From NCBI GenBank assembly GCA_946800325.1, contig OX326961.1:9402655-9466654 (forward strand): 64,000 nucleotides of DNA. The letters run 5' to 3'. The notes under the pieces were generated by a model. It had not been told where the DNA came from. It did no database searches and worked only from the letters and a program-made list of their open reading frames with translations. Positions 50,501 to 62,913 of this stretch are shown in pieces. Source of the DNA: Luzula sylvatica (lineage: Eukaryota; Streptophyta; Magnoliopsida; Poales; Juncaceae). How positions within the stretch are numbered: the first letter of the stretch is position 1; every line of letters begins with the position of its first letter. A program made the position numbers and the translations under genes.

Positions 50501-51874
50501 ATCTTGTTTTGAATCGAAAAACAAACCTTCTTAGTGTTTGTGAAATTTGGTGAAAAGTTACGTAGTAAAAGATACGATTCAAATGATCTAAAAACACGTT
50601 ATTTGAACTCCTCAAAGCGTTAAAATCTTGTTTTGAATCGAAAAACAAACTTTCTTAGTGTTTGTGAAATTTGGTGAAAAGTTATGTAGTAAAAGATACG
50701 ATACAAATGATCTAAAAACCTGTTATTTGAACTCCTCAAAGCGTTAAAATCTTGTTTTGAATCGAAAAACAAACTTTCTTAGTGTTTGTGAAATTTGGTG
50801 AAAAGTAATGTGGTAAAAGATACGATACAAATGATCTAAAAAACGTTATTTGAACTCCTCAAAGCGTTAAAATCTTGTTTTGAATCGAAAAACAAACTTT
50901 CTTAGTGTTTGTTAAATTTGGTGAAAAGTTACGTCGTAAAAGATACGATACAAATGATCTCAAAACACGTTATTTCAACTCCTCAAAGCTTTAAAATCAT
51001 GTTTTGAATCGAAAAACAAACTTTCTTAGTGTTTGTGAAATTTGGTGAAAAGTTATGTAGTAAAAGATACGATACAAATGATCTAAAAACACACGTTATT
51101 TCAACTCCTCAAAGCGTTAAAATCTTGTTTTGAATCGAAAAACAAACTTTCTTTGTGTTTGTGAAATTTGGTGAAAAGTTACGTAGTAAAAGATACGATA
51201 CAAATGATCTAAAAACACGTTATTTGAACTCCTCAAAGCGTTAAAATCTTGTTTTGAATCGAAAAACAAACTTTCTTAGTGTTTGTCAAATTTGGTGAAA
51301 AGTTACGTAGTAAAAGATACGATTCAAATGATCTAAAAACACGTTATTTGAACTCCTCAAAGCGTTAAAATCTTGTTTTGAATCGAAAAACAAACCTTCT
51401 TAGTGTTTGTGAAATTTGGTGAAAAGTTACGTAGTAAAAGATACGATTCAAATGATCTAAAAACACGTTATTTGAACTCCTCAAAGCGTTAAAATCTTGT
51501 TTTGAATCGAAAAACAAACTTTCTTAGTGTTTGTGAAATTTGGTGAAAAGTAATGTAGTAAAAGATACGATACAAATGATCTAAAAACCTGTTATTTGAA
51601 CTCCTCAAAGCGTTAAAATCTTGTTTTGAATCGAAAAACAAACTTTCTTAGTGTTTGTGAAATTTGGTGAAAAGTAATGTGGTAAAAGATACGATACAAA
51701 TGATCTAAAAAACGTTATTTGAACTCCTCAAAGCGTTAAAATCTTGTTTTGAATCGAAAAACAAACTTTCTTAGTGTTTGTTAAATTTGGTGAAAAGTTA
51801 CGTCGTAAAAGATACGATACAAATGATCTCAAAACACGTTATTTCAACTCCTCAAAGCTTTAAAATCATGTTTT
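47534..51874. repeat. HOR D, 35-monomer unit, copy 1, 4341 bp
   Basis: It consists of the 28-monomer unit (47534-51005) followed by a 7-monomer repeat of its end (51006-51874). CACACGTT sites are at 47618, 51090 and 51959, giving steps of 3472 and 869 bp. GATATC at 48478 and 52819 confirms the 4341-bp period. A private GTAATGTAGT occurs near 51551 where the other copies have GTTATGTAGT. Confidence 0.92.
51006..51874. repeat. Seven-monomer module (869 bp)
   Basis: This module repeats the end of the 28-monomer unit. Order: CACACGTT; CTTTGTG with ACGTAGT; TGTCAAA with GATTC; CCTTC with GATTC; CCTGTT; GTAATGTGG; TGTTAAA with ACGTCGT and AATCATG. It adds 7 x 124 plus 1 bp. The inner trio CCTTC/GATTC, CCTGTT, GTAATGTGG occurs three times in the 35-monomer unit, showing an even smaller repeating step. 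Confidence 0.9.
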
Positions 51875-54800
51875 GAATCGAAAAACAAACTTTCTTAGTG
51901 TTTGTGAAATTTGGTGAAAAGTTATGTAGTAAAAGATACGATACAAATGATCTAAAAACACACGTTATTTCAACTCCTCAAAGCGTTAAAATCTTGTTTT
52001 GAATCGAAAAACAAACTTTCTTTGTGTTTGTGAAATTTGGTGAAAAGTTATGTAGTAAAAGATACGATACAAATGATCTAAAAACACGTTATTTGAACTC
52101 CTCAAAGCGTTAAAATCTTGTTTTGAATCGAAAAACAAATTTTCTTAGTGTTTGTGAAATTTGGTGAAAAGTTACGTACTAAAAGATACGATACAAATGA
52201 TCTCAAAACACGTTATTTGAACTCCTCAAAGCGTTAAAATCTTGTATTGAATCGAAAAACAAAATTTCTTAGTGTTTGTGAAATTTGGTGAAAAGTTAGG
52301 TAGTAAAAGATACGATACAAATGATCTGAAAACCTGTTATTTGAACTCCTCAAAGCGTTAAAATCTTGTTTTGAATCGAAAAACAAACTTTCTTAGTGTT
52401 TGTGAAATTTGGTGAAAAGTTACGTAGTAAAAGATACGATACAAATGATCTAAAAACACGTTATTTGAACTCCTCAAAGCGTTAAAATCTTGTTTTGAAT
52501 CGAAAAACAAACTTTCTTAGTGTTTGTCAAATTTGGTGAAAAGTTACGTACTAAAAGATACGATTCAAATGATCTAAAAACACGTTATTTGAACTCCTCA
52601 AAGCGTTAAAATCTTGTTTTGAATCGAAAAACAAACTTTCTTAGTGTTTGTGAAATTTGGTGAAAAGTTATATAGTAAAAGATACGATACAAATGATCTA
52701 AAAACACGTTATTTGGAATCCTCAAAGCATTAAAATATTGTTTTGAATCGAAAAACAAACTATCTTAGTGTTTGTGAAATTTGGTGAAAAGTTATGTAGT
52801 AAAAGATACGATACAAATGATATCAAAACACGTTATTTGAACTCCTCAAAGCGTTAAAATCATGTTTTGAATCGAAAAACAAACTTTCTTAGTGTTTGTG
52901 AAATTTGGTGAAAAGTTATGTAGTAAAAGATACGATACAAATGATCTAAAAACACGTTATTTCAACTCCTCAAAGCGTTAAAATTTTGTTTTGAATCGAA
53001 AAACAAATTTTCTTAGTGTTTGTGAAATTTGGTGAAAAGTTACGTACTAAAAGATACGATACAAATGATCTCAAAACACGTTATTTGAACTTCTCAAAGC
53101 GTTAAAATCTTGTTTTGAATCGAAAAACAAAATTTCTTAGTGTTTGTGAAATTTTGTGAAAAGTTATGTAGTAAAAGATACGATACAAATGATCTAAAAA
53201 CACGTTATTTGAACTCCTCAAAGCGTTAAAATCTTGTTTTGAATCGAAAAACAAACTTTCTTAGTGTTTGTCAAATTTGGTGAAAAGTTACGTAGTAAAA
53301 GATACGATTCAAATGATCTAAAAACACGTCATTTCAACTCCTCAAACCGTTAAAATCTTGTTTTGAATCGAAAAACAAACTTTCTTAGTGTTTGTGAAAT
53401 TTGGTGAAAAGTTAGGTAGTAAAAGATACGATACAAATGATCTAAAAACACGTTATTTGGACTCCTCAAAGCGTTAAAATCTTGTTTTGAATCGAAAAAC
53501 AAACTTTCTTAGTGTTTGTCAAATTTGGTGAAAAGTTACGTAGTAAAAGATACGATACAAATGATCTCAAAACACGTTATTTGAACTCCTCAAAGCGTTA
53601 AAATCTTGTTTTGAATCGAAAAACAAACTTTCTTAGTGTTTGTGAAATTTGGTGAAAAGATACGTACTAAAAGATACGATACAAATGATCTCAAAACACG
53701 TTATTTGAACTCCTCAAGGCGTTAAAATCTTGTTTTGAATCGAAAAACAAAATTTCTTAGTGTTTGTGAAATTTGGTGAAAAGTTATGTAGTAAAAGATA
53801 CGATACAAATGATCTAAAAACCTGTTATTTGAACTCCTCAAAGCGTTAAAATCTTGTTTTGAATCGAAAAACAAACTTTCTTAGTGTTTGTCAAATTTGG
53901 TGAAAAGTTACGTACTAAAAGATACGATACAAATGATCTCAAAACACGTTATTTGAACTCCTCAAAGCGTTAAAATCTTGTTTTGAATCGAAAAACAAAC
54001 TTTCTTAGTGTTTGTGAAATTTGGTGAAAAGATAGGTAGTAAAAGATACGATACAAATGATCTAAAAACCTGTTATTTGAACTCCTCAAAGCGTTAAAAT
54101 CTTGTTTTGAATCGAAAAACAAACTTTCTTAGTGTTTGTGAAATTTGGTGAAAAGTTATGTAATAAAAGATACGATACAAATGATCTAAAAACACGTTAT
54201 TTCAACTCCTCAAAGCTTTAAAATCTTGTTTTGAATCGAAAAACAAACCTTCTTAGTGTTTGTGAAATTTGGTGAAAAGTTACGTAGTAAAAGATACGAT
54301 TCAAATGATCTAAAAACACGTTATTTGAACTCCTCAAAGCGTTAAAATCTTGTTTTGAATCGAAAAACAAACTTTCTTAGTGTTTGTGAAATTTGGTGAA
54401 AAGTTATGTAGTAAAAGATACGATACAAATGATCTAAAAACCTGTTATTTGAACTCCTCAAAGCGTTAAAATCTTGTTTTGAATCGAAAAACAAACTTTC
54501 TTAGTGTTTGTGAAATTTGGTGAAAAGTAATGTGGTAAAAGATACGATACAAATGATCTAAAAAACGTTATTTGAACTCCTCAAAGCGTTAAAATCTTGT
54601 TTTGAATCGAAAAACAAACTTTCTTAGTGTTTGTGAAATTTGGTGAAAAGTTACGTAGTAAAAGATACGATACAAATGATCTAAAAAAACGTTATTTGAA
54701 CTCCTCAAAGCGTTAAAATCTTGTTTTGAATCGAAAAACAAACTTTCTTAGTGTTTGTCAAATTTGGTGAAAAGTTACGTAGTAAAAGATACGATTCAAA

Positions 54801-56215
54801 TGATCTAAAAACACGTTATTTGAACTCCTCAAAGCGTTAAAATCTTGTTTTGAATCGAAAAACAAACCTTCTTAGTGTTTGTGAAATTTGGTGAAAAGTT
54901 ACGTAGTAAAAGATACGATTCAAATGATCTAAAAACACGTTATTTGAACTCCTCAAAGCGTTAAAATCTTGTTTTGAATCGAAAAACAAACTTTCTTAGT
55001 GTTTGTGAAATTTGGTGAAAAGTTATGTAGTAAAAGATACGATACAAATGATCTAAAAACCTGTTATTTGAACTCCTCAAAGCGTTAAAATCTTGTTTTG
55101 AATCGAAAAACAAACTTTCTTAGTGTTTGTGAAATTTGGTGAAAAGTAATGTGGTAAAAGATACGATACAAATGATCTAAAAAACGTTATTTGAACTCCT
55201 CAAAGCGTTAAAATCTTGTTTTGAATCGAAAAACAAACTTTCTTAGTGTTTGTTAAATTTGGTGAAAAGTTACGTCGTAAAAGATACGATACAAATGATC
55301 TCAAAACACGTTATTTCAACTCCTCAAAGCTTTAAAATCATGTTTTGAATCGAAAAACAAACTTTCTTAGTGATTGTGAAATTTGGTGAAAAGTTATGTA
55401 GTAAAAGATACGATACAAATGATCTAAAAACACACGTTATTTCAACTCCTCAAAGCGTTAAAATCTTGTTTTGAATCGAAAAACAAACTTTCTTTGTGTT
55501 TGTGAAATTTGGTGAAAAGTTACGTAGTAAAAGATACGATACAAATGATCTAAAAACACGTTATTTGAACTCCTCAAAGCGTTAAAATCTTGTTTTGAAT
55601 CGAAAAACAAACTTTCTTAGTGTTTGTCAAATTTGGTGAAAAGTTACGTAGTAAAAGATACGATTCAAATGATCTAAAAACACGTTATTTGAACTCCTCA
55701 AAGCGTTAAAATCTTGTTTTGAATCGAAAAACAAACCTTCTTAGTGTTTGTGAAATTTGGTGAAAAGTTACGTAGTAAAAGATACGATTCAAATGATCTA
55801 AAAACACGTTATTTGAACTCCTCAAAGCGTTAAAATCTTGTTTTGAATCGAAAAACAAACTTTCTTAGTGTTTGTGAAATTTGGTGAAAAGTTATGTAGT
55901 AAAAGATACGATACAAATGATCTAAAAACCTGTTATTTGAACTCCTCAAAGCGTTAAAATCTTGTTTTGAATCGAAAAACAAACTTTCTTAGTGTTTGTG
56001 AAATTTGGTGAAAAGTAATGTGGTAAAAGATACGATACAAATGATCTAAAAAACGTTATTTGAACTCCTCAAAGCGTTAAAATCTTGTTTTGAATCGAAA
56101 AACAAACTTTCTTAGTGTTTGTTAAATTTGGTGAAAAGTTACGTCGTAAAAGATACGATACAAATGATCTCAAAACACGTTATTTCAACTCCTCAAAGCT
56201 TTAAAATCATGTTTT
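51875..56215. repeat. HOR D, 35-monomer unit, copy 2, 4341 bp
   Basis: It repeats copy 1 in order, with CACACGTT at 51959, 55431 and 56300 and GATATC at 52819. The monomer at 55347 has GTGATTGTG, absent from the equivalent monomer of copy 1 but shared by the two 27-monomer units to the right. That makes this copy the closer relative of the shortened units. Confidence 0.92.
55347..56215. repeat. Seven-monomer module (869 bp), second copy
   Basis: It has the same seven types in the same order as 51006-51874, and CACACGTT sites at 55431 and 56300 give 869 bp. Its first monomer carries GTGATTGTG. Confidence 0.9.
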
Positions 56216-59200
56216 GAATCGAAAAACAAACTTTCTTAGTGTTTGTGAAATTTGGTGAAAAGTTATGTAGTAAAAGATACGATACAAATGATCTAAAAAC
56301 ACACGTTATTTCAACTCCTCAAAGCGTTAAAATCTTGTTTTGAATCGAAAAACAAACTTTCTTTGTGTTTGTGAAATTTGGTGAAAAGTTATGTAGTAAA
56401 AGATACGATACAAATGATCTAAAAACACGTTATTTGAACTCCTCAAAGCGTTAAAATCTTGTTTTGAATCGAAAAACAAATTTTCTTAGTGTTTGTGAAA
56501 TTTGGTGAAAAGTTACGTACTAAAAGATACGATACAAATGATCTCAAAACACGTTTTTTGAACTCCTCAAAGCGTTAAAATCTTGTATTGAATCGAAAAA
56601 CAAAATTTCTTAGTGTTTGTGAAATTTGGTGAAAAGTTAGGTAGTAAAAGATACGATACAAATGATCTGAAAACCTGTTATTTGAACTCCTCAAAGCGTT
56701 AAAATCTTGTTTTGAATCGAAAAACAAACTTTCTTAGTGTTTGTGAAATTTGGTGAAAAGTTACGTAGTAAAAGATACGATACAAATGATCTAAAAACAC
56801 GTTATTTGGACTCCTCAAAGCGTTAAAATCTTGTTTTGAATCGAAAAACAAACTTTCTTAGTGTTTGTCAAATTTGGTGAAAAGTTACGTACTAAAAGAT
56901 ACGATACAAATGATCTCAAAACACGTTATTTGAACTCCTCAAAGCGTTAAAATCTTGTTTTGAATCGAAAAACAAACTTTCTTAGTGTTTGTGAAATTTG
57001 GTGAAAAGATACGTACTAAAAGATACGATACAAATGATCTCAAAACACGTTATTTGAACTCCTCAAGGCGTTAAAATCTTGTTTTGAATCGAAAAACAAA
57101 ATTTCTTAGTGTTTGTGAAATTTGGTGAAAAGTTATGTAGTAAAAGATACGATACAAATGATCTAAAAACCTGTTATTTGAACTCCTCAAAGCGTTAAAA
57201 TCTTGTTTTGAATCGAAAAACAAACTTTCTTAGTGTTTGTCAAATTTGGTGAAAAGTTACGTACTAAAAGATACGATACAAATGATCTCAAAACACGTTA
57301 TTTGAACTCCTCAAAGCGTTAAAATCTTGTTTTGAATCGAAAAACAAACTTTCTTAGTGTTTGTGAAATTTGGTGAAAAGATAGGTAGTAAAAGATACGA
57401 TACAAATGATCTAAAAACCTGTTATTTGAACTCCTCAAAGCGTTAAAATCTTGTTTTGAATCGAAAAACAAACTTTCTTAGTGTTTGTGAAATTTGGTGA
57501 AAAGTTATGTAATAAAAGATACGATACAAATGATCTAAAAACACGTTATTTCAACTCCTCAAAGCTTTAAAATCTTGTTTTGAATCGAAAAACAAACCTT
57601 CTTAGTGTTTGTGAAATTTGGTGAAAAGTTACGTAGTAAAAGATACGATTCAAATGATCTAAAAACACGTTATTTGAACTCCTCAAAGCGTTAAAATCTT
57701 GTTTTGAATCGAAAAACAAACTTTCTTAGTGTTTGTGAAATTTGGTGAAAAGTTATGTAGTAAAAGATACGATACAAATGATCTAAAAACCTGTTATTTG
57801 AACTCCTCAAAGCGTTAAAATCTTGTTTTGAATCGAAAAACAAACTTTCTTAGTGTTTGTGAAATTTGGTGAAAAGTAATGTGGTAAAAGATACGATACA
57901 AATGATCTAAAAAACGTTATTTGAACTCCTCAAAGCGTTAAAATCTTGTTTTGAATCGAAAAACAAACTTTCTTAGTGTTTGTGAAATTTGGTGAAAAGT
58001 TACGTAGTAAAAGATACGATACAAATGATCTAAAAAAACGTTATTTGAACTCCTCAAAGCGTTAAAATCTTGTTTTGAATCGAAAAACAAACTTTCTTAG
58101 TGTTTGTCAAATTTGGTGAAAAGTTACGTAGTAAAAGATACGATTCAAATGATCTAAAAACACGTTATTTGAACTCCTCAAAGCGTTAAAATCTTGTTTT
58201 GAATCGAAAAACAAACCTTCTTAGTGTTTGTGAAATTTGGTGAAAAGTTACGTAGTAAAAGATACGATTCAAATGATCTAAAAACACGTTATTTGAACTC
58301 CTCAAAGCGTTAAAATCTTGTTTTGAATCGAAAAACAAACTTTCTTAGTGTTTGTGAAATTTGGTGAAAAGTTATGTAGTAAAAGATACGATACAAATGA
58401 TCTAAAAACCTGTTATTTGAACTCCTCAAAGCGTTAAAATCTTGTTTTGAATCGAAAAACAAACTTTCTTAGTGTTTGTGAAATTTGGTGAAAAGTAATG
58501 TGGTAAAAGATACGATACAAATGATCTAAAAAACGTTATTTGAACTCCTCAAAGCGTTAAAATCTTGTTTTGAATCGAAAAACAAACTTTCTTAGTGTTT
58601 GTTAAATTTGGTGAAAAGTTACGTCGTAAAAGATACGATACAAATGATCTCAAAACACGTTATTTCAACTCCTCAAAGCTTTAAAATCATGTTTTGAATC
58701 GAAAAACAAACTTTCTTAGTGATTGTGAAATTTGGTGAAAAGTTATGTAGTAAAAGATACGATACAAATGATCTAAAAACACACGTTATTTCAACTCCTC
58801 AAAGCGTTAAAATCTTGTTTTGAATCGAAAAACAAACTTTCTTTGTGTTTGTGAAATTTGGTGAAAAGTTACGTAGTAAAAGATACGATACAAATGATCT
58901 AAAAACACGTTATTTGAACTCCTCAAAGCGTTAAAATCTTGTTTTGAATCGAAAAACAAACTTTCTTAGTGTTTGTCAAATTTGGTGAAAAGTTACGTAG
59001 TAAAAGATACGATTCAAATGATCTAAAAACACGTTATTTGAACTCCTCAAAGCGTTAAAATCTTGTTTTGAATCGAAAAACAAACCTTCTTAGTGTTTGT
59101 GAAATTTGGTGAAAAGTTACGTAGTAAAAGATACGATTCAAATGATCTAAAAACACGTTATTTGAACTCCTCAAAGCGTTAAAATCTTGTTTTGAATCGA

Positions 59201-59564
59201 AAAACAAACTTTCTTAGTGTTTGTGAAATTTGGTGAAAAGTTATGTAGTAAAAGATACGATACAAATGATCTAAAAACCTGTTATTTGAACTCCTCAAAG
59301 CGTTAAAATCTTGTTTTGAATCGAAAAACAAACTTTCTTAGTGTTTGTGAAATTTGGTGAAAAGTAATGTGGTAAAAGATACGATACAAATGATCTAAAA
59401 AACGTTATTTGAACTCCTCAAAGCGTTAAAATCTTGTTTTGAATCGAAAAACAAACTTTCTTAGTGTTTGTTAAATTTGGTGAAAAGTTACGTCGTAAAA
59501 GATACGATACAAATGATCTCAAAACACGTTATTTCAACTCCTCAAAGCTTTAAAATCATGTTTT
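56216..59564. repeat. HOR D, 27-monomer unit, copy 1, 3349 bp
   Basis: CACACGTT sites at 56300, 58780 and 59649 give steps of 2480 and 869 bp. The unit equals the 35-monomer form minus exactly 8 monomers (992 bp), and GATATC is lost with them. The fifth monomer (56714-56837) starts like the fifth of the full unit (ACGTAGT) and ends like its thirteenth (TTTGGAC). The next (56838-56961) has ACGTACT with GATAC and CTCAAAAC. The CAAGGCG monomer follows at 56962, as at 53613 in the full unit. Confidence 0.92.
58696..59564. repeat. Seven-monomer module (869 bp), third copy
   Basis: It has the same order as 51006-51874, with CACACGTT at 58780 and 59649. It carries GTGATTGTG in its first monomer, as at 55347. 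Confidence 0.9.
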
Positions 59565-62500
59565 GAATCGAAAAACAAACTTTCTTAGTGTTTGTGAAAT
59601 TTGGTGAAAAGTTATGTAGTAAAAGATACGATACAAATGATCTAAAAACACACGTTATTTCAACTCCTCAAAGCGTTAAAATCTTGTTTTGAATCGAAAA
59701 ACAAACTTTCTTTGTGTTTGTGAAATTTGGTGAAAAGTTATGTAGTAAAAGATACGATACAAATGATCTAAAAACACGTTATTTGAACTCCTCAAAGCGT
59801 TAAAATCTTGTTTTGAATCGAAAAACAAATTTTCTTAGTGTTTGTGAAATTTGGTGAAAAGTTACGTACTAAAAGATACGATACAAATGATCTCAAAACA
59901 CGTTTTTTGAACTCCTCAAAGCGTTAAAATCTTGTATTGAATCGAAAAACAAAATTTCTTAGTGTTTGTGAAATTTGGTGAAAAGTTAGGTAGTAAAAGA
60001 TACGATACAAATGATCTGAAAACCTGTTATTTGAACTCCTCAAAGCGTTAAAATCTTGTTTTGAATCGAAAAACAAACTTTCTTAGTGTTTGTGAAATTT
60101 GGTGAAAAGTTACGTAGTAAAAGATACGATACAAATGATCTAAAAACACGTTATTTGAACTCCTCAAAGCGTTAAAATCTTGTTTTGAATCGAAAAACAA
60201 ACTTTCTTAGTGTTTGTCAAATTTGGTGAAAAGTTACGTACTAAAAGATACGATTCAAATGATCTAAAAACACGTTATTTGAACTCCTCAAAGCGTTAAA
60301 ATCTTGTTTTGAATCGAAAAACAAACTTTCTTAGTGTTTGTGAAATTTGGTGAAAAGATACGTACTAAAAGATACGATACAAATGATCTCAAAACACGTT
60401 ATTTGAACTCCTCAAGGCGTTAAAATCTTGTTTTGAATCGAAAAACAAAATTTCTTAGTGTTTGTGAAATTTGGTGAAAAGTTATGTAGTAAAAGATACG
60501 ATACAAATGATCTAAAAACCTGTTATTTGAACTCCTCAAAGCGTTAAAATCTTGTTTTGAATCGAAAAACAAACTTTCTTAGTGTTTGTCAAATTTGGTG
60601 AAAAGTTACGTACTAAAAGATACGATACAAATGATCTCAAAACACGTTATTTGAACTCCTCAAAGCGTTAAAATCTTGTTTTGAATCGAAAAACAAACTT
60701 TCTTAGTGTTTGTGAAATTTGGTGAAAAGATAGGTAGTAAAAGATACGATACAAATGATCTAAAAACCTGTTATTTGAACTCCTCAAAGCGTTAAAATCT
60801 TGTTTTGAATCGAAAAACAAACTTTCTTAGTGTTTGTGAAATTTGGTGAAAAGTTATGTAATAAAAGATACGATACAAATGATCTAAAAACACGTTATTT
60901 CAACTCCTCAAAGCTTTAAAATCTTGTTTTGAATCGAAAAACAAACCTTCTTAGTGTTTGTGAAATTTGGTGAAAAGTTACGTAGTAAAAGATACGATTC
61001 AAATGATCTAAAAACACGTTATTTGAACTCCTCAAAGCGTTAAAATCTTGTTTTGAATCGAAAAACAAACTTTCTTAGTGTTTGTGAAATTTGGTGAAAA
61101 GTTATGTAGTAAAAGATACGATACAAATGATCTAAAAACCTGTTATTTGAACTCCTCAAAGCGTTAAAATCTTGTTTTGAATCGAAAAACAAACTTTCTT
61201 AGTGTTTGTGAAATTTGGTGAAAAGTAATGTGGTAAAAGATACGATACAAATGATCTAAAAAACGTTATTTGAACTCCTCAAAGCGTTAAAATCTTGTTT
61301 TGAATCGAAAAACAAACTTTCTTAGTGTTTGTGAAATTTGGTGAAAAGTTACGTAGTAAAAGATACGATACAAATGATCTAAAAAAACGTTATTTGAACT
61401 CCTCAAAGCGTTAAAATCTTGTTTTGAATCGAAAAACAAACTTTCTTAGTGTTTGTCAAATTTGGTGAAAAGTTACGTAGTAAAAGATACGATTCAAATG
61501 ATCTAAAAACACGTTATTTGAACTCCTCAAAGCGTTAAAATCTTGTTTTGAATCGAAAAACAAACCTTCTTAGTGTTTGTGAAATTTGGTGAAAAGTTAC
61601 GTAGTAAAAGATACGATTCAAATGATCTAAAAACACGTTATTTGAACTCCTCAAAGCGTTAAAATCTTGTTTTGAATCGAAAAACAAACTTTCTTAGTGT
61701 TTGTGAAATTTGGTGAAAAGTTATGTAGTAAAAGATACGATACAAATGATCTAAAAACCTGTTATTTGAACTCCTCAAAGCGTTAAAATCTTGTTTTGAA
61801 TCGAAAAACAAACTTTCTTAGTGTTTGTGAAATTTGGTGAAAAGTAATGTGGTAAAAGATACGATACAAATGATCTAAAAAACGTTATTTGAACTCCTCA
61901 AAGCGTTAAAATCTTGTTTTGAATCGAAAAACAAACTTTCTTAGTGTTTGTTAAATTTGGTGAAAAGTTACGTCGTAAAAGATACGATACAAATGATCTC
62001 AAAACACGTTATTTCAACTCCTCAAAGCTTTAAAATCATGTTTTGAATCGAAAAACAAACTTTCTTAGTGATTGTGAAATTTGGTGAAAAGTTATGTAGT
62101 AAAAGATACGATACAAATGATCTAAAAACACACGTTATTTCAACTCCTCAAAGCGTTAAAATCTTGTTTTGAATCGAAAAACAAACTTTCTTTGTGTTTG
62201 TGAAATTTGGTGAAAAGTTACGTAGTAAAAGATACGATACAAATGATCTAAAAACACGTTATTTGAACTCCTCAAAGCGTTAAAATCTTGTTTTGAATCG
62301 AAAAACAAACTTTCTTAGTGTTTGTCAAATTTGGTGAAAAGTTACGTAGTAAAAGATACGATTCAAATGATCTAAAAACACGTTATTTGAACTCCTCAAA
62401 GCGTTAAAATCTTGTTTTGAATCGAAAAACAAACCTTCTTAGTGTTTGTGAAATTTGGTGAAAAGTTACGTAGTAAAAGATACGATTCAAATGATCTAAA

Positions 62501-62913
62501 AACACGTTATTTGAACTCCTCAAAGCGTTAAAATCTTGTTTTGAATCGAAAAACAAACTTTCTTAGTGTTTGTGAAATTTGGTGAAAAGTTATGTAGTAA
62601 AAGATACGATACAAATGATCTAAAAACCTGTTATTTGAACTCCTCAAAGCGTTAAAATCTTGTTTTGAATCGAAAAACAAACTTTCTTAGTGTTTGTGAA
62701 ATTTGGTGAAAAGTAATGTGGTAAAAGATACGATACAAATGATCTAAAAAACGTTATTTGAACTCCTCAAAGCGTTAAAATCTTGTTTTGAATCGAAAAA
62801 CAAACTTTCTTAGTGTTTGTTAAATTTGGTGAAAAGTTACGTCGTAAAAGATACGATACAAATGATCTCAAAACACGTTATTTCAACTCCTCAAAGCTTT
62901 AAAATCATGTTTT
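59565..62913. repeat. HOR D, 27-monomer unit, copy 2, 3349 bp
   Basis: It has the same length and overall order as the preceding unit, but a different deletion junction. The monomers at 60063 and 60187 keep full-unit types five and six (GAAC ending; ACGTACT with GATTC and CTAAAAAC). The CAAGGCG monomer follows at 60311. No TTTGGAC trace is present. Both shortened units share GTTTTTTGAAC near 56550 and 59900. Confidence 0.92.
62045..62913. repeat. Seven-monomer module (869 bp), fourth copy
   Basis: It has the same order as 51006-51874, with CACACGTT at 62129 and 62998 and GTGATTGTG in the first monomer. Confidence 0.9.
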
